This document shows, piece by piece, positions 25,345 to 39,289 of a stretch of DNA of 64,000 bases; the stretch's first letter is position 1, and the number at the start of each line of letters is the position of its first letter. The translations under genes were made by a program, and so were the position numbers. The notes under the pieces were generated by a model. That model was not told where the DNA came from, did no database searches, and saw only the letters and a list, made by a program, of their open reading frames with translations. The DNA comes from Onthophagus taurus. Taxonomy: Eukaryota > Arthropoda > Insecta > Coleoptera > Scarabaeidae. Where the stretch lies: assembly GCF_036711975.1 (NCBI RefSeq), contig NC_091972.1, forward strand, positions 8,003,001 to 8,067,000, in the 5' to 3' direction.

Positions 25345-28300
25345 ACAATATCCTACGGGATTGATAGAGTTGCAACCAAGATTTCGAAAAGTCTTTAATA
25401 TTGTAATGATCAGAACCTCGTAGTTAAGAGCTTTTATTGCCAAAAATGTTTTTTATAAGTTCCAGATCGCTTTTTCTTGGGCAATCATCCTTTTGGAACC
25501 CACTAGAATCCCACTGGAACCGCATCAGGAATTTTGCCATTATGCCACACAACACCTTTAAGTTTTCATCATTTTATTGGATTGCTCCAGAAAGCTCCTT
25601 CCGTTTTCGGAAAAAGTACATCTTTGGAGTGTTGTGTAATAAGTTTTTTGTTCATGTAGTTAACCTTGTGTTTCATAACTTAGCTCCTTCATCAGACAGT
25701 TTAAAATTTCACTTGTCATTCGGATAGATTGCATTTCTGAGGGACTAACGAAAATTCCTTAATGTTCAGATGACTTATTAAATAAAACATTGGAATTGGT
25801 AGTGCTATAGAATGAGGAATCAGTCGAGTTGCAGAAGGTGTTACTACATCAGGATACTACATCTTTTCTGTATTTAGATGATCAAGTTGAAAAACCCTAT
25901 TAAAAACTAGTGAAAAGAACTGAATCTTTCACAAAACTTGTATTTGGAGGCATGTCAGAAGCTTATCAAAACAAATCAAAACTGTGGAAAAGTCTTCGCC
26001 GGCTAATATATCACATTGCTTTTTGTTCTCAACCTTGTACTTTAGCACTTTGACAACAGTACCTCTGAACACTACATTACAGTTTCCTCTTCTTGTAGAG
26101 AAACCATGTGTAATAATTAATTTCTCTTTCATTACATAACATGTCAAAAACGTTTGACGAACATGAAGTAAAAACGATGATTTATTATCTACCCAAATTG
26201 ATTGTTTCAACAATAAGGTTGTTTATCGTATTTTGCCAGCATAGAATATTAATATTAACCAGATGTTGAGAAGTGTATACTCAAAACATGATTTTAAGAT
26301 TAGTTTCAAGTACATACATTTACCACCATTTCACAATCGTTAGGAAATAATTGTAAATATTGACTTAAATTCATCGCACATCACGTTGTTTTTATTATTT
26401 TATTTTTTTTAATTTCGTTGTTTGTTAAAAAACTTAATTCATCATTTTCAATTTTGTTATTTACACGAATAACTTTGAAAAATGAGTGGTGTTTAGAAGG
26501 ATATGAGTCATCGAATTGTAAACACAAAAAAACCTTAAAAATAAATTATGGCTTAAAATTAAACGTTAGATATCAATCTGACCTTTAAAAACGTCATTTG
26601 TTCATTATAAGCACTTATTTCTTTTTTTTTTTCAAGTAAGCACTCGATCATATGCCAAAATTGAACTTGATAAAAATAAAATTATTGCGTGACAACATTT
26701 AAAAAAAAACCTTTAATGCCCCTTTTATATTAATAACTGTCGACAAGAACCTAACTTAAATGTAAAGTGTAAAGTATAACAAACGCTGCTGTCGGAAACG
26801 TAATCGCACTTAAGCTGATTAAAAATAAGCCCGTTATACCATCTCTCTCTCTCATTCTCGTTTATTTCCATTGTCCTTCTCGCGTTCTCTTCTTTCTGTT
26901 TGAATTACAAACGTGTCTAGCAAGAACTGTTTAATTCCGTGAGCTTAGAAATGGAGCAGGAATAACGCTAACACGTGTAATTAATCTGTTCCATGAATTT
27001 CGTAATCTCGGGAAGGTTAAATTGTAGCACCAATGCAGGGGTGTAATTTATATCCTGATACCGCCCCTCTTTTTGATAAGGGGGCGCTTAGGAAACTTCA
27101 CCGTTAAGGGCTAATCAAAGTAGGTATATACCAAAGAGGTTTGTTATTGTTCCGAACGATAATAATAGGAGGGTTCATTGTTGATTTTTTTTTGTACGAC
27201 GTTCATAGAAATGTTCAAAATAGTTTTGAAAAAAAAAATAATAAAATAAAATAGAAAGGGAAAGGAAAAAAATAAAAAGGTACCTATCATAAAACGGTAA
27301 AGTTGTAGCGTTGTGTGACGGTTTTGTTGCGATTCCGTAAAGTTTTGGAAATAGCGAGAAGCAGCAGTAAAAGGCATGACAGTGGGATATGCCACCGTAA
27401 CTAATGTTTATTGCCAGGTGCCTCGAGGGACCCGAAAAACATGTCAAGGTCTGTGAAGAATGGTATTTTATAGTATGAAATTCCTTTAATAAATGGTCGG
27501 GGATGGTTTGCTCAGAGAAATGAGAAATTTTAATGACTCGAATAATGAAACTTTTAAAAGGAAATAAAGAAAATTAGAAAAAAACTGAATATAAAGAAAA
27601 TAACAATTCATTTTTTCTTCCTCTCAGGTTTCTGCACCCATATTAAATTTAATATGCCCAATAATAAGAAAAGTTAAGGAGTGGTGTTATAAATTTTTTA
27701 CAACCTTTATCTCATTTTTATCAATGCAAAGTCAATCTTCGTCGCGGTATTTATAACCAGAATAACATTGAAACCATAAACCGTTGTAAATTACTAATAT
27801 CTCCTAATAACGTTCACATGTATGTAAATAGCCCAAGGTTATGTGCATATGACACTCTGTAAATATGCATTGTAGTTTTACATTGTTGATTATATTTACT
27901 TGATGTTCATAATATATTTATTGTTGGTAATACTACGCTGTTGGTCATGCAAATTTTGTGATATAACAACTACGTATTAAGTACAATATTTATCATATTA
28001 AGGTGACCGCAAAAGATTTAAAACACATTTATATTTTTAGCTTGTCTAGATTTATTTGTGGCGGATTAAGAGTACTATATTGTGAGCGTTATTTGTAACA
28101 TTTTCATAATCTATGATTTTCATGGTAAATAAAATGAAGGTATGAGTACACGGTAGATTTACAACCCCACGTTGCAGCAGGTATAAACGTGCGAAAACAG
28201 GTTTATTTATCGGTTTGCACTAACAACAATGGTCCATTTAAATAAAACCGTTGGTTATTAAAAGCGGATTACCTTACAATGTGTTTTTACGTAACAATCG

Positions 28301-29580
28301 CTCGCCAGAGGTATTATTTTCAAAGTAAATTGAGCCGTATGATACGTAGAAAATATCTTTATGACGTTATTGCATATGATTTGAATGGAAATTTCGATTC
28401 GATTTAAATGGAAATTGTATATTGCAAAAATATTGGAATTTTTCTGTTGTTTCGTTGTTTTTTCTTTTTTTCAAAGAAAATTATTAGAAAGTATATATTT
28501 ATGCGGTGTCACCACTGTTGACAACAAAAGCATACATCAGCGTTCTTTGTGTCTAGGCCCCATAGAACATTTATAAAAGGAATCCATTTTCTTTGTCAGT
28601 GGCACGTTCTCGGAATCCTTAGATCTACATTTCACGGAAAATTTCAAAGCGTTCGATAGCCGTAAACACGTTGTTTAGTGTTTCAACATTAATCAAGTCG
28701 CGGAAATATGCCGTTGCGAAAAATGGACACACATCACTATGGTATACAGAGGAAACAATATTTCAGTTATACGAATAGAGAAAAAAATCTTTTGTAAACA
28801 TTAAATTTCATTTTTTTTATGTATTAGCAATTTATTTTACGATGTTATAGGGTCTTTTGCGTTGCTATCCTCGTCGATATTGCCATTTTCCGTATCCGGG
28901 GTGTCGTAAAATTGCTTTATAGCTCTTAGCGGACAATTACATTTATTGGCCGCCGGGAAGTTGAAAGGAAAGGAAAGGACGCGAGGGGCTCTACGTAGAT
29001 TGCAGCGTTAATTCCCCAAATGGAAGGGCTATGTTACCTGGGGGAGACATCTGCGACGTTTGTCCGGCTTAAAGATCGCTTCGTACCTGAAAGTCTGTAA
29101 GGTACTTTATACCTACAAACTCGTATATTGCAGTTCTAAGTGTAAACAATTGCTGTGTGTAACTTCTTGGAGAAGTTGCCTCCAACTCGGGAGGTAGTTC
29201 TAAAACTCTTTGTTTGACTGTAAGCTTTTAATGAATTATGAGGGTTACAAGAACTGAATATCCTGAAAAAGTTTGGGATGTGAAAAGTAAATTGTATAAT
29301 ACAAATTTTAAAATAAATTGCATAATAGTGCGAAACATAAAAATTGCTGAATTTACTAAAAAGCAGATAATTAGATTGTTATTTAAAATATTATTTTAAG
29401 TTAAATTTACATGGTAACTTAAAATATTGGCTCAAAAATCGGTTCGCAGAATTGTTTTAAGAATTGAAATCAAAAGCTATAGAGTCGTTTTTGATTTACA
29501 AAAATTAATGTTTAAACATTCTTTGTAATTCTGTGGTTTTTAAAGAATGAATTTAAATATTTCTATAAAATCCGATTCTT
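25345..29580. other. Intergenic region, mostly AT-rich
   Basis: No recognisable gene. The minus-strand frame 25929-26213 (94 codons) has no known motif and may belong to the pogo element. About 28850-29110 is a GC-richer patch without coding signals. The rest is low-complexity. Confidence 0.35.
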
Positions 29581-29589
29581 GAAAATTTA

Positions 29590-30060
29590 GTGTGAAAATT
29601 ACACAAATTATCAACAAACGTGTCTATTTTGTGATAAACTAATCCGTTTTGAAAAACAACTTTTAGTTTTTGAGCGGATTTTATCAATTAAAAACAATTT
29701 TTATCGCTTGGATTTACACATTAATAAATCGAGATTCGTTGGAAATCTCACAAATCATCAATATAAATATAAGTGTCTATATTACGAAAAACTATGTTTT
29801 GAAAAATCACATTTAGTTCTGAGAAATAAATTCTTATAATTCAACAATTTTCAGCGATTAAGTTAACAATCTTTACAAAAACTGTTTTTTTGGAAAATTG
29901 GTATGGAAATTTCACAAATTATCAGTTAATATGTCTGTGTTTCCAAAAACCCGTTTTAAAAAATAACTTTTAGGTGTTAAGAGATTATTTTCTTAATACG
30001 TAATTCTAAGAATTAACTATTTTCATTGACTGAATTTAAAAATTCGTGCTAAGTCTATTT
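29590..30060. repeat. Degenerate tandem repeat, period about 150-160 bp, three copies
   Basis: Related blocks begin near 29592, 29741 and 29905. Each has a 'GGAAATTTCACAAATTATCA'-like start, a 'TGTCT(A/G)T' word, a 'CGTTTTGAAAAAyAACTTTTAG'-like middle and an AT-rich tail. The copies have diverged widely, so the array is old. There is no coding potential. Confidence 0.6.
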
Positions 30061-30259
30061 GTAAAAAAATTATTTTGTAATTTGCAATGCCAAGAACTTT
30101 ATGGGCTTGGTTTGGTTTGTAGTTTAAGTGTTGGTTGAGCTGAATTTACCTTGGGTTGGGTTTGATTTAGTGTGTGGCAGGATCTTTTATTTTTATCTTA
30201 GCAGTCTTTTGAAAAGACGGTTTTGCACGTTTCTTTTTAGAATGAAAGTGTTTGATTGT

Positions 30260-30570
30260 GGATTAGATGGGTTTGGTTTAGTTTGGGAAGATTAGGTTGG
30301 GCAGGGGGCCCGGGTTCGATCCCCGGTGTGAAAGCACATTTTGCCCGGAGAATCCGCCACCCGTCCTTCAAAGGGGCCATTAAGCCGTCGATCATACTTC
30401 TTTGGTGTCGTTACTACTAGTATACTCTTTCCTCTTAGAAGGAGATTGTCCGTGTAATTAACGACCACGTGTTGGAAAAGGACACACCTTAAAGAAACCT
30501 TTATACAGGTTCCTAGAGGAGGCCAAAAACCACTTAGAATTGTAGATCCAAAGAAAGAAGAAGAAGGAGT
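30260..30570 (+). mobile_element. tRNA-derived SINE
   Basis: GGGTTCGATCCCCGG at 30311-30325 is a good RNA polymerase III B box of tRNA origin. It is followed by a SINE body containing CCCGGAGAATCCGCCACCCG and TTAAGCCGTCGATC, a sequence style common in insect tRNA-derived SINEs. The 3' end at about 30550-30568 is an AAAGAAAGAAGAAGAAGG tail. The A box is not clear, so the head is probably decayed. The 111-codon minus-strand frame across this region is an accident of the SINE sequence. Confidence 0.7.
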
Positions 30571-30574
30571 GTTA

Positions 30575-33500
30575 TCTATAAAGTCGTGGTAGCATCTTGG
30601 GATAAGAATGTTCAAAATTCTTTCCACCGTGACTTTCGATTTCCAGTGACCAATCTATTGTTATCCATTCTGGATACATGGCTACGATGATCCATCAGCG
30701 AATTACCCTTTATTGATACGCAGTTTCAATTTTGTCTGCACCATTAAGCCAACACTCTACTTACTTTCCATCAGGACTTCCAGAGGATTTTTTTGCTGGT
30801 TCATCAGCTCGACGTGGATGATTGTATATAGGAATGTATATAGGAACACTTTTTCACTGAACCTAAGTAAGTGTTACTAGTGTAACTTATTTCGTACATT
30901 TATGCTATATGTAAATGTATAAAATATTGGCAATGTTACGAAAATTTTGGCAATGATATTCGTGAAGTTCAACTCATATGGAAAGAAGATTTTAGCAAAG
31001 GTTTTGAATACCCAAAGTGAATATATTTTAAATCTTAAACAGCCTCTTCTCGAAGTACCATTTCCTTTCAACGATAACAAGAAGTTTTTCTCCTTTAGTA
31101 TTATTAGGCCCATTCACCATTCTAGCAGATTATATCTAGTAAATATCTTCTGGTGAATCTTTAGATAAAGTATTGAACGAATTCAGCTATATATTTTAGA
31201 GAATCGAAAAGTGGTTCTGGACTTTGTTTTTTTATGAAAGTCAATTTCATAAAAATGTTGGTGATGTAAGAAATAAACTTTATCGTTTCAATCCAATATC
31301 TTAAAAATAACAAATCTGTTGTCTATGAGAATTGGAAATGATCTATAACCCGAGTTTTAGAAAATATTATCTCCCCTTATTTCCGCTAGTTCATGTTATA
31401 GCACAATTTTTCACAGGGCGCTATTTCATTGTTTGCTAGCGCAGCTGCGGGAGTAATTTTTCTCTTAAATTTGTAAATTTCCTCAGCACCTCGATGTTGC
31501 CGGAGCTCGGCGTTTCCGCTTTTTATCGCATCCCCGCACACAACACAGCTGCTACGGCACTCCTGACAAGTGGTTGAAATATTTAAATCGTTAGGTGCAC
31601 TTTGACACACGGCTTCGTCATGCGCCGCTTCATCCCCTTCACGATCCTTGCCACCGGCGACAGCAACCATTTTTCCCCTCCTTCCGGACTCTGATCCCGG
31701 TAAACACCGGGGAATAGACGAAAGATCCCGCTTTAATTTTCAAAGAGGAACGAGGGAGATTGGGAATCAGCTCATCCATTATTGTTAAGCCCGCTAAGTG
31801 TAACGAATGGGCGATTGTGTAGAAATGGGCAGATGGTCGGCGCTTTCTTTTTTTTTGTTTAAATTTGTAAAACCGGGGCTTAAGCTGGTTTTACGAACAA
31901 GAATGTATCGTTACGTTACGATTTTTTACGGATTTTAATTTTTTACGATCCACACTAAAAAAGAGAAGCGGTAAAATTTCTTTCTCACGTCACAGTCCGC
32001 GTTGAGGTTAAATCGTTATAAAAGTACATCAAAAATCGGAATTTAACAATGTTTGGATAAGCTTTTTTATTTGCCGAACCAGACGAGAGCAAGAAAAAAA
32101 TTCACGTTTGAAAAACTGTTTGATTTCAATAAAACGCGCATAGTCTGTTTGGTAAATAAAAACATCGATAAAGTGCGCGTTGTAACTGCAAAAATGGTGC
32201 CAAGCAAATAAAACTTTGTTGACAACTAAAACGTCAGTTGGACGACGGACGCGATAGAATAATCCACGATGATTCAATATTATTATAGACGACCATTGTA
32301 CAAATTCGTTCTTTGAACGATGTATTTGTCGCTATAAAAGAAGCGACTGGTTTATGAGAGCTAAGTAGGTTCGTCCGGGAACCAGCATGTAACAGCCCAA
32401 CACTAAATTTTAAATAACAATACCCCCATTCTTGGTGTTAGGTTTCTAGTACTTGCTCAATTCTTTCATGTACCTGTATTGTTACGTCCCATTTACATGC
32501 GAATAGACTCCAATTACATATAAATTAGATGATGGCTAAAATCCGCTTTGATAATATCTCTTTTCTTGATAAACGACTCACTTTATAGTGAATAATAATA
32601 CAATACAGAGAACTCAACCAAACCATATTTTGAATAAGGTATTCAAAAAAAGTAACCATGTATGTATATGCTAACAATTTCAAGTGTTCGTTCCTGTTAA
32701 AAAGAAATCTAAACTAGTCTTTATCGTTAAAATTATAGTTCATCCGAACCAAATATCGCGTGGAATAGATTACACGTTTTGTATGAGAAAGGAAGATACA
32801 ATCCAGAAGGGCGGAAGAGAGTTCACCTTCGAAGCGAGTGCTCGGTGCCGTGTTAAATTTAAACTTGAAGAGAAGGAGAGCGCGCAGACGGATAGTCGGT
32901 TTCATCCCCTTTTCCCGTGGCGAACACGTACCGCCTCCGACATCATTGCAGCCCTGCCCGGTAATTACAGTTTTTAGTTCCGAACTCGGGGAATGGTAAT
33001 CATCGCCAGGCAGCGGTTCTCACGCACACGACGTCCTCGGCCCTTTTCCTTCCTCCTCGCTGTTATCGACATCCGCCGGCCTCCTAATATCATCTGCACG
33101 CCTTATCTTTTGCGCCGTCGGGGCCTTTTGCTCTACGACCGAGTCAGACTACGACTTTGTTGGAACGTGCTTGTGACCGAAATGAAAGAGAGAAAGATAA
33201 AGATGAACATTTTCTGAACAGGGGCGGATTACATGAGAATTGATTACAGAATAAACTAGTTTTATTGATTTAAAATGTCACTTAACTGAACAAAGCACCA
33301 ACAAAATGTTATTTAAGACAAAAATATTTAAACGAGTTGTACCCAAAGGTAAGGTTTCGGTACTAATATTATGTTGGACCTCTTTTTTTATATTTTTACA
33401 AAAATCTTTTATGAAATCTGTTATACCAGGTCTTTTATGAAATCTTTGATAGTCTAATATCCACCTTATAGTACTTCCTATATTTTCCTCTTTTACTGTT

Positions 33501-33635
33501 CGAACTTTTATTCTTCCGTAACTTTCATATAGGTACCAGGAATTTCATATAACTCGTAATATATAAATGCAACATAGCTTAATAGTACAGGCATTGGGTA
33601 GTTTTGAAAAGGAAAAGTTTTGCTTGGAAAAGGTG
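30575..33635. other. Intergenic region with two GC/CpG-richer patches
   Basis: Patches at about 31400-31760 and 32790-33190 are clearly richer in GC and CpG than the AT-rich surroundings. The first is open on the minus strand for 94 codons from an ATG at 31670 (with a CxxC-x3-CxxC-like cysteine cluster), which could be a coding exon, but I see no partner exon. The second is open on both strands over short distances. Enhancer or promoter function is as likely as coding. Confidence 0.35.
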
Positions 33636-33639
33636 ACGT

Positions 33640-34165
33640 CCTTATGGTAACCCTGAGTTTCCGTCTTAGTATGGCTAAACCTGAATGTTTCTAGTTCTAG
33701 GTTTAGTGTTAGTTTTAGTTTTACACTAGCACCGTTTCTATGCGGAACTAACGCTATACCTATAATCAGAATCAGTTGGGTTTAGCTGCAGACGGCTAAA
33801 CCCGAATGATTTTAGTTCTAGTTATAATGTTCGTTCTGGTGATAGTGCTAGCGCAAAACTAGAACTAACACTAGACCGAGAACTAGAAATATTCGGATTT
33901 AGCCGCACGCCTTTCAAGCCGGCTAAACCCAAATGATTCTAGTTCTACGTCTTGTGCGTCTGAAGACGTGCTGTTAAACCCGAAACTTTCTAGTTCTATG
34001 TCTGCCGTTAGTTCTAGTTTTAGTTGAATGAAAATATGCAAGACAGTGATATTTTATGCTAACTAGAGCTACCTACCAGCCGTCTTAAGAGAGGTACGGC
34101 TAAATGGAATGTTTCTAGTTCAAGGTCTAGTATTAATTTTAGTGCTAGTGTTAGTCTAGTTTTAT
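33640..34165. repeat. Degenerate palindromic minisatellite (GGCTAAACCYGAATG / TTCTAGTTCTAGGTCTAGTG)
   Basis: The words GGCTAAACC(C/T)GAATG and TTCTAGTTCTAGGT(C/T)TAGTG recur at about 33673, 33796, 33921, 33975 and 34100, in places inverted. A long imperfect inverted repeat pairs 33870-33905 with 33920-33955 (29 of 36 positions by my count). The same word occurs again at 63762-63800. Confidence 0.7.
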
Positions 34166-34384
34166 TTTTTATTCAGCGCTAGATTGTTGTATATTTTTAT
34201 TGAGCTATAACGGCCTTTGCGTTCGATCGATCCGTTATATCCAGGTTTTATTGTAATTTCAAATTTTATTGACATATTGCATTTTATGTTGGACAAAGTA
34301 AGTAGGTACGCTCTAGTTTCTATATATAATAATAAATAAAAATATATTTTAAAATATATTTTAAATATATTTAAAAAATATATT

Positions 34385-34830
34385 TTAGTATATTGCATCT
34401 TAAGTGAAATTCACTGTACACATTAAATTTACTCTCACCACTAAAGATATCGTATTTCCAAAGTCTTTATGTTTCTCAACGTTAACTTTAGAGATTAACG
34501 GTTTACATCTTGGCGTTCGAGGATGGTACCAGTACGATATTAATATTCTTGTAACGTTTTCGGGATGTATTGGTTTCTTAGTTCTTATAGCGATTTCAGT
34601 TGCCAAACTTTTGGTCGACCAGATCAGAATTTATTAATGCTACTAACCGTTTCTTTCCATTGTATAATAGATTGGACAGTTCCACGAGATTTCATTACGA
34701 TTTTCGCAATTTCTAACTTTCAATAATCGCGTACCTATCATATTTACAGCACACATGCGTTTCTTGGTTTCTTCGGTTCTTGGAAAATCAACAGATGCTG
34801 TGATTTTATAAATTATACATAAACCTGAAT
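34385..34830 (-). mobile_element. Tc1/mariner-type transposase fragment
   Basis: On the minus strand the N-terminal part reads PRTEETKKRMCAVNMIGT, then EIAKIVMKSRGTVQSII, the second helix-turn-helix of Tc1-like DNA-binding domains. Further on come RTPRCKPLISKVNVEKHKD and FSGESKFNVYS, matching 'RRPxISKxNxxxRLxFAxxHxxW' and 'WSDESKFN', which holds the first catalytic acid (here GES). The parts lie in different frames and the later catalytic region is absent, so the copy is dead. Confidence 0.7.
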
Positions 34831-34869
34831 AAGGCAACTTTTCAGAATTTTTAAAGTATATGAACATTT

Positions 34870-36430
34870 TTGTTAGTCACTGTATTTAATCTTTTCAACT
34901 CTACCTTTTATCGTTTTTAAAGATATAATCGAACGGTTTCGTTTGAAATTGCATGATTCTTTATCTACGGTGATGTTGGAGGAATTTGTGTTTGAAAATA
35001 TCGAGTCGATCTCAACTGTATTGACTGACATGGGACGGCACTGACGCCGCTATTGAATCATTAATAATTTTCGATGGGGGGCGGTCTCGTCACCAGATAA
35101 AATATTAAAATATTTACTGCCGGCGAGATAAAGCCAGTGTAAATATTTCACGTTGAATGAACGCGCTCTGTTATCTCCCAAAATTTTACATTTTTTTGTT
35201 TGTTCGTAATCGATTAGAGCGGCGAACAATGCGTGTTCATCTATGAATTCTATGGTATGTTATGGATTCTACGGTATGGTGATTATCAATCGATGTGGTT
35301 TTCTGAAACCGACCACAATGATTAACTTTATTATAGAGTTTGATCGTGTGATAATAATAATGTTTTTTTTTAAACTTATTTAGTTTTCGAACCGCAACCC
35401 GACTCGAATCGGAGTCAATTTAAAATGACGTCAATGCGCTCCAATCGATCCAGTAAACTTCCCGTCGATATCGCCTACCATATATATTTTTCTTTGTGCA
35501 AATCTGAACCGCACAATTCCTTTGTTGCACGGATCAGATCGTGCGATCAGAACTGGGGATTTAACGCAATAAACTGTTAATTACCGAGTCGACAACTGCA
35601 CCGCGTCGCGAACTGAAAAGGGACAAACGCGAGATGCGTTCGACGATGACGATCATTTTCATGGATCTCGAAAAGAGAGAGAGAGATTGAGATTACTTGG
35701 TAAACGACCGACCCAAACACCGACGACGACGTGCTATGGCTCCCGTTCTAGGGAATTACCAGAGTGTGTGGCAATCAAGCCTCGCTAATCGACAATAACG
35801 GCAGCTTTGCGTTGTTATTAAGCAATACGCACAGTGCCAATTAAATTCGCAGATGATTACCGGTAGTTGCCGAGCTCCCAACAATTTATCGCAATCCAAC
35901 GTCTCTCTTCGATCGTTCTTAATGAAGCATACCAACTTTCCATTTGTAACAACGGATTCTGTGGATAGTCGGTTCTATCCACGGTTTATTACGCCTAATG
36001 ATTAGACCATTACCTAATTGATCCTAATTCTAATCGAACATGAAATCCCATATAATGTTACCACTAACTATAACTAGACGATTAGAACTATCTCATTGTA
36101 AATGCTAATGAGGTTAGTTAATGTTTACAGGTCAATTAAATTCGATTTGATTGTATTAATGAAAGTTAATTTAAATTCTGATGGTTTAAAACTTTCCTTG
36201 TACATTCCATTTCGTGTAGTTCGACCAAGATCTGTAATCTCACTAATTAAATTTCAAGTCGATATACGAACAGAACTTTTTCATTCCCTAAGGGGGAAAA
36301 GAGAATTGAATTATCAAACGATATTTGTACAACATGGGGAGTTCTTTTTTTTTTGAAATAATATAAATAGAGAGAATTCATTTCACGAATCGATTTCATT
36401 ACAATTAATCTTTTTCTCAACATATTCAGC
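34870..36430. other. Intergenic region with a GC-richer core
   Basis: About 35020-35930 has balanced composition, many CpGs and no open frame, the style of conserved regulatory DNA in insects. No single site can be named with confidence. Confidence 0.35.
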
Positions 36431-36439
36431 ACTCTAAAT

Positions 36440-37060
36440 GCTGCTTGCGGAAGACTGCTGGGAAAATGCTAGATTTTGTTAGCAGAAGAAAAAATGCTAT
36501 TAGCTATCATTACAAGACTAAGGTCATTATTGTTTTCAAAAGACTACTTACTGCCCACAGAAGTTTAGACAGTACAGGCAGAAGACTAGACACATCAACA
36601 TACTTGATGATAGCCATTAATAATAAAAGACTACTAGTACTTGTATAAGACCAGATATTGCTGGTGGAATATTAGATACTACTTGAATGAGACTAGATAC
36701 TTCATGAAGATGACTAATTTTGGTTGTAAGGAAACTAAATTTTGCTAGCAGGAAACTATACATATACGTATTGAAGAATAGCAGAAGAACAGGCACTGCC
36801 AATGAAGAAATAGCTACTTGCAGAACTATACTACGAGCAAAAGGTTAAATACTGCTCATAGACGGTTAAATATTACTAATGTAACACTTTTTCCTGGTAA
36901 TAGAAGACTAGATACTACTGGAATAAGACTAGATACTTCATATAGGTGACTAAATCCTGCTGACAGAGAAGTAGATTCAGCTGACGATTAGATCGACTAG
37001 ATTCTGAACCACTAGATACTAGATACTACCTTTAGAAGAGTATATACTTCTGGCAGAATG
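36440..37060. repeat. Degenerate 21 bp minisatellite
   Basis: About 30 diverged copies of a unit close to AGAAGACTAGATACTGCTGG recur, most clearly at 36650-36760 and 36900-37030 (for example AAGACCAGATATTGCTGGTGG, ATGAGACTAGATACTTCATG, AGATGACTAATTTTGGTTGT). Copies are mostly 21 bases long with small indels. No frame stays open through it. Confidence 0.7.
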
Positions 37061-37064
37061 TTAA

Positions 37065-39280
37065 ATTAATAATGACTTACATGAAGCCTTATGAATCGAC
37101 TGAATGAATTACTTTTCTGTCACCAAAAATAAATTTGATTAAACCTTAATCAAAGCTTAACATTAATGTAATATTACATTATAATCTAGCTGACCTGATG
37201 TCAGTACCATATTAAATGAAATCATGCGACCATAATCGAATACTAATTGAAGGTTGGCATTTTGATTAATATTAACTGACCAGGCGCACATATTCGATTA
37301 AGATTTGATTACCTTAAATACAATTGGTTCAGAAGTGAAAATATTTCCACATTTAATAGTTTCCAATTGTTAAGTAATTTAAGATTTTAAAGCGTAATTC
37401 AAGCTGTTATTAAATTATCGTGCCCTTTCACTAACTACGCATTAGCTGCAACGTAACAATATCCCATCAAAATTTAATCGAAAGTTAATTTTAAGCGGCC
37501 AATAACTAGTCACGTTTTATAATCATTTACGTGTTATAAAACGGAGCTTTAACCTATTATCAAAAAAGACACCGATCCGATAAAATATGACTTTAATAAC
37601 GTCTCGGGACACAACAAAACCCCGTCTTTGTGTTGGGATGTTTCGCTTTTAACGTCACCAAATAACTCTTACTTTCCCTTCTGCGCTCGCTTCTTCGAAA
37701 TAAGCGTATTTACCACAGAAATATTACCAACGTACGTTCCGTTAATCACATCGCCGTGGGTACAAAACAGCCAATCCGGCGCCACCGCGGCGGTCGTTTC
37801 TCAAGAAAGAGAGGAGTAGAGAATTTAAATTCTCAGGGGGAATCGGGGGTAAAATAAGCTTCTTTTAACGTTCCAAGAGAGGCCCGGAGTTCTCATTAAG
37901 CCCCACAAAAGGGACAGGCACTCGTCTTCTCGATGATTAGGGACACGTTTCGAAGGCGGTATTCAAAAGTCTCCTTCAGCTTCGGCCTCCACAATTCCAC
38001 GGAATATCCTTTTCAAGGATTTCAATATATTCCGCATTTCTCATCCTTTCGATCCTGAGAAAACTGCTGGATGTCCAAAGACGAACATGAAAGAACGGTG
38101 CGCAGAGGGAGAGAGAGAGGGGAGGAGAGTTTCGCGTTAGCTTCCGTTTGTCTTTGCATTGTCCAAGAACAATAAACTCGTTGGAACGGAAGGATTAAGG
38201 TAGAGCGAGGATAGAAACTTCTTTAATATCGAGGGAGTTATAAAAGGAAAAAAAATTCGTAACGGGGGCAAGGTTGAATAAAAAATCTATTTGTATGCTT
38301 GTTGTAGATGTCTTCAGAATCTTTAGATGCATATATAGTGCGTGTTTTATATAAGAAATGTTTTGCAATAATCGTAAAATGGGATTGTTCTCGAAATATT
38401 TGGACTTGAATAGAATTGAAATTGAAGCCAATCTAAATAAAAATACTTCTAGAAAATGATTTTGTTTTTGATAATTAAAAATAGTTTCTTGGTAATGTAA
38501 ATTTACGTCATGCATTGAAACTGTTTTGTCAGAGTTTTATTTTAGCTCAATTTGCGAAAGGCGTCGCGCATCTACGTCGGCATTCTAACAAAATAGTAAT
38601 GAAAATGCTGATTTATTCAGCGTTCGTTTTTGCAACCAACCGGAATTTTAAACGTTTTGCGTCAGCCCCTCGTGCTGAATATCTTCTCTGGTATTATACA
38701 CGAAGTTTTGGGAACGTTCCGAATACAGCCCGAAAATGCCTAAACACGACGCCCATTGTATAAGACCGTGTCATTGTCGCATGCAAATATCGTCGTTTGC
38801 TATAGAATGCGAAGCGGACGTGGAGTTTCTAAATGCCATTAAAATTTATATACGCGAGCGAAGTACGTTCGCGTAGAAGCAGCAATAACTGAAGGCCTTT
38901 GGAATTGACTTTCGGTACGAAACGCGTGCACAACCTATTCACTAACAAGTACCTACACTTAACGATGTATGGAACTCTTAATGTAAAATGCTCGGTACTC
39001 GTAAAAATATCCTGTTACGTCTCATGTTATTGCGTATATGAATATTGTTATGGGAGGTCAAAAAGAATATTGAATCATTTCAAACAAATCATTATTTATA
39101 ACTTTAATTACATCGAAGTGAAATTGCTGAGTCCTACTTAGTCTCTATCATTACTTAGAGTCAATGTCTCATATACTAAAAAGAGCTTAAATTTACTCTG
39201 AAGAATTGGTGTTAGCTTTTGTCAAAAACAGACGTAACAGGCATAAAAAAAATTACTTCAAAAACAAAAGGGTTCTCGTC
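37065..39280. other. Intergenic region
   Basis: About 37560-38190 is GC-richer, including a GA-rich tract near 38105-38125. The 82-codon plus frame at 38515-38763 has no recognisable motif. No gene is supported. Confidence 0.35.
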
Positions 39281-39289
39281 AGAAACATG

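Noticed and set aside
30292-30627. 111-codon open frame on the minus strand
   Set aside because: It runs antisense through a tRNA-derived SINE, so the open frame is a chance product of the repeat.
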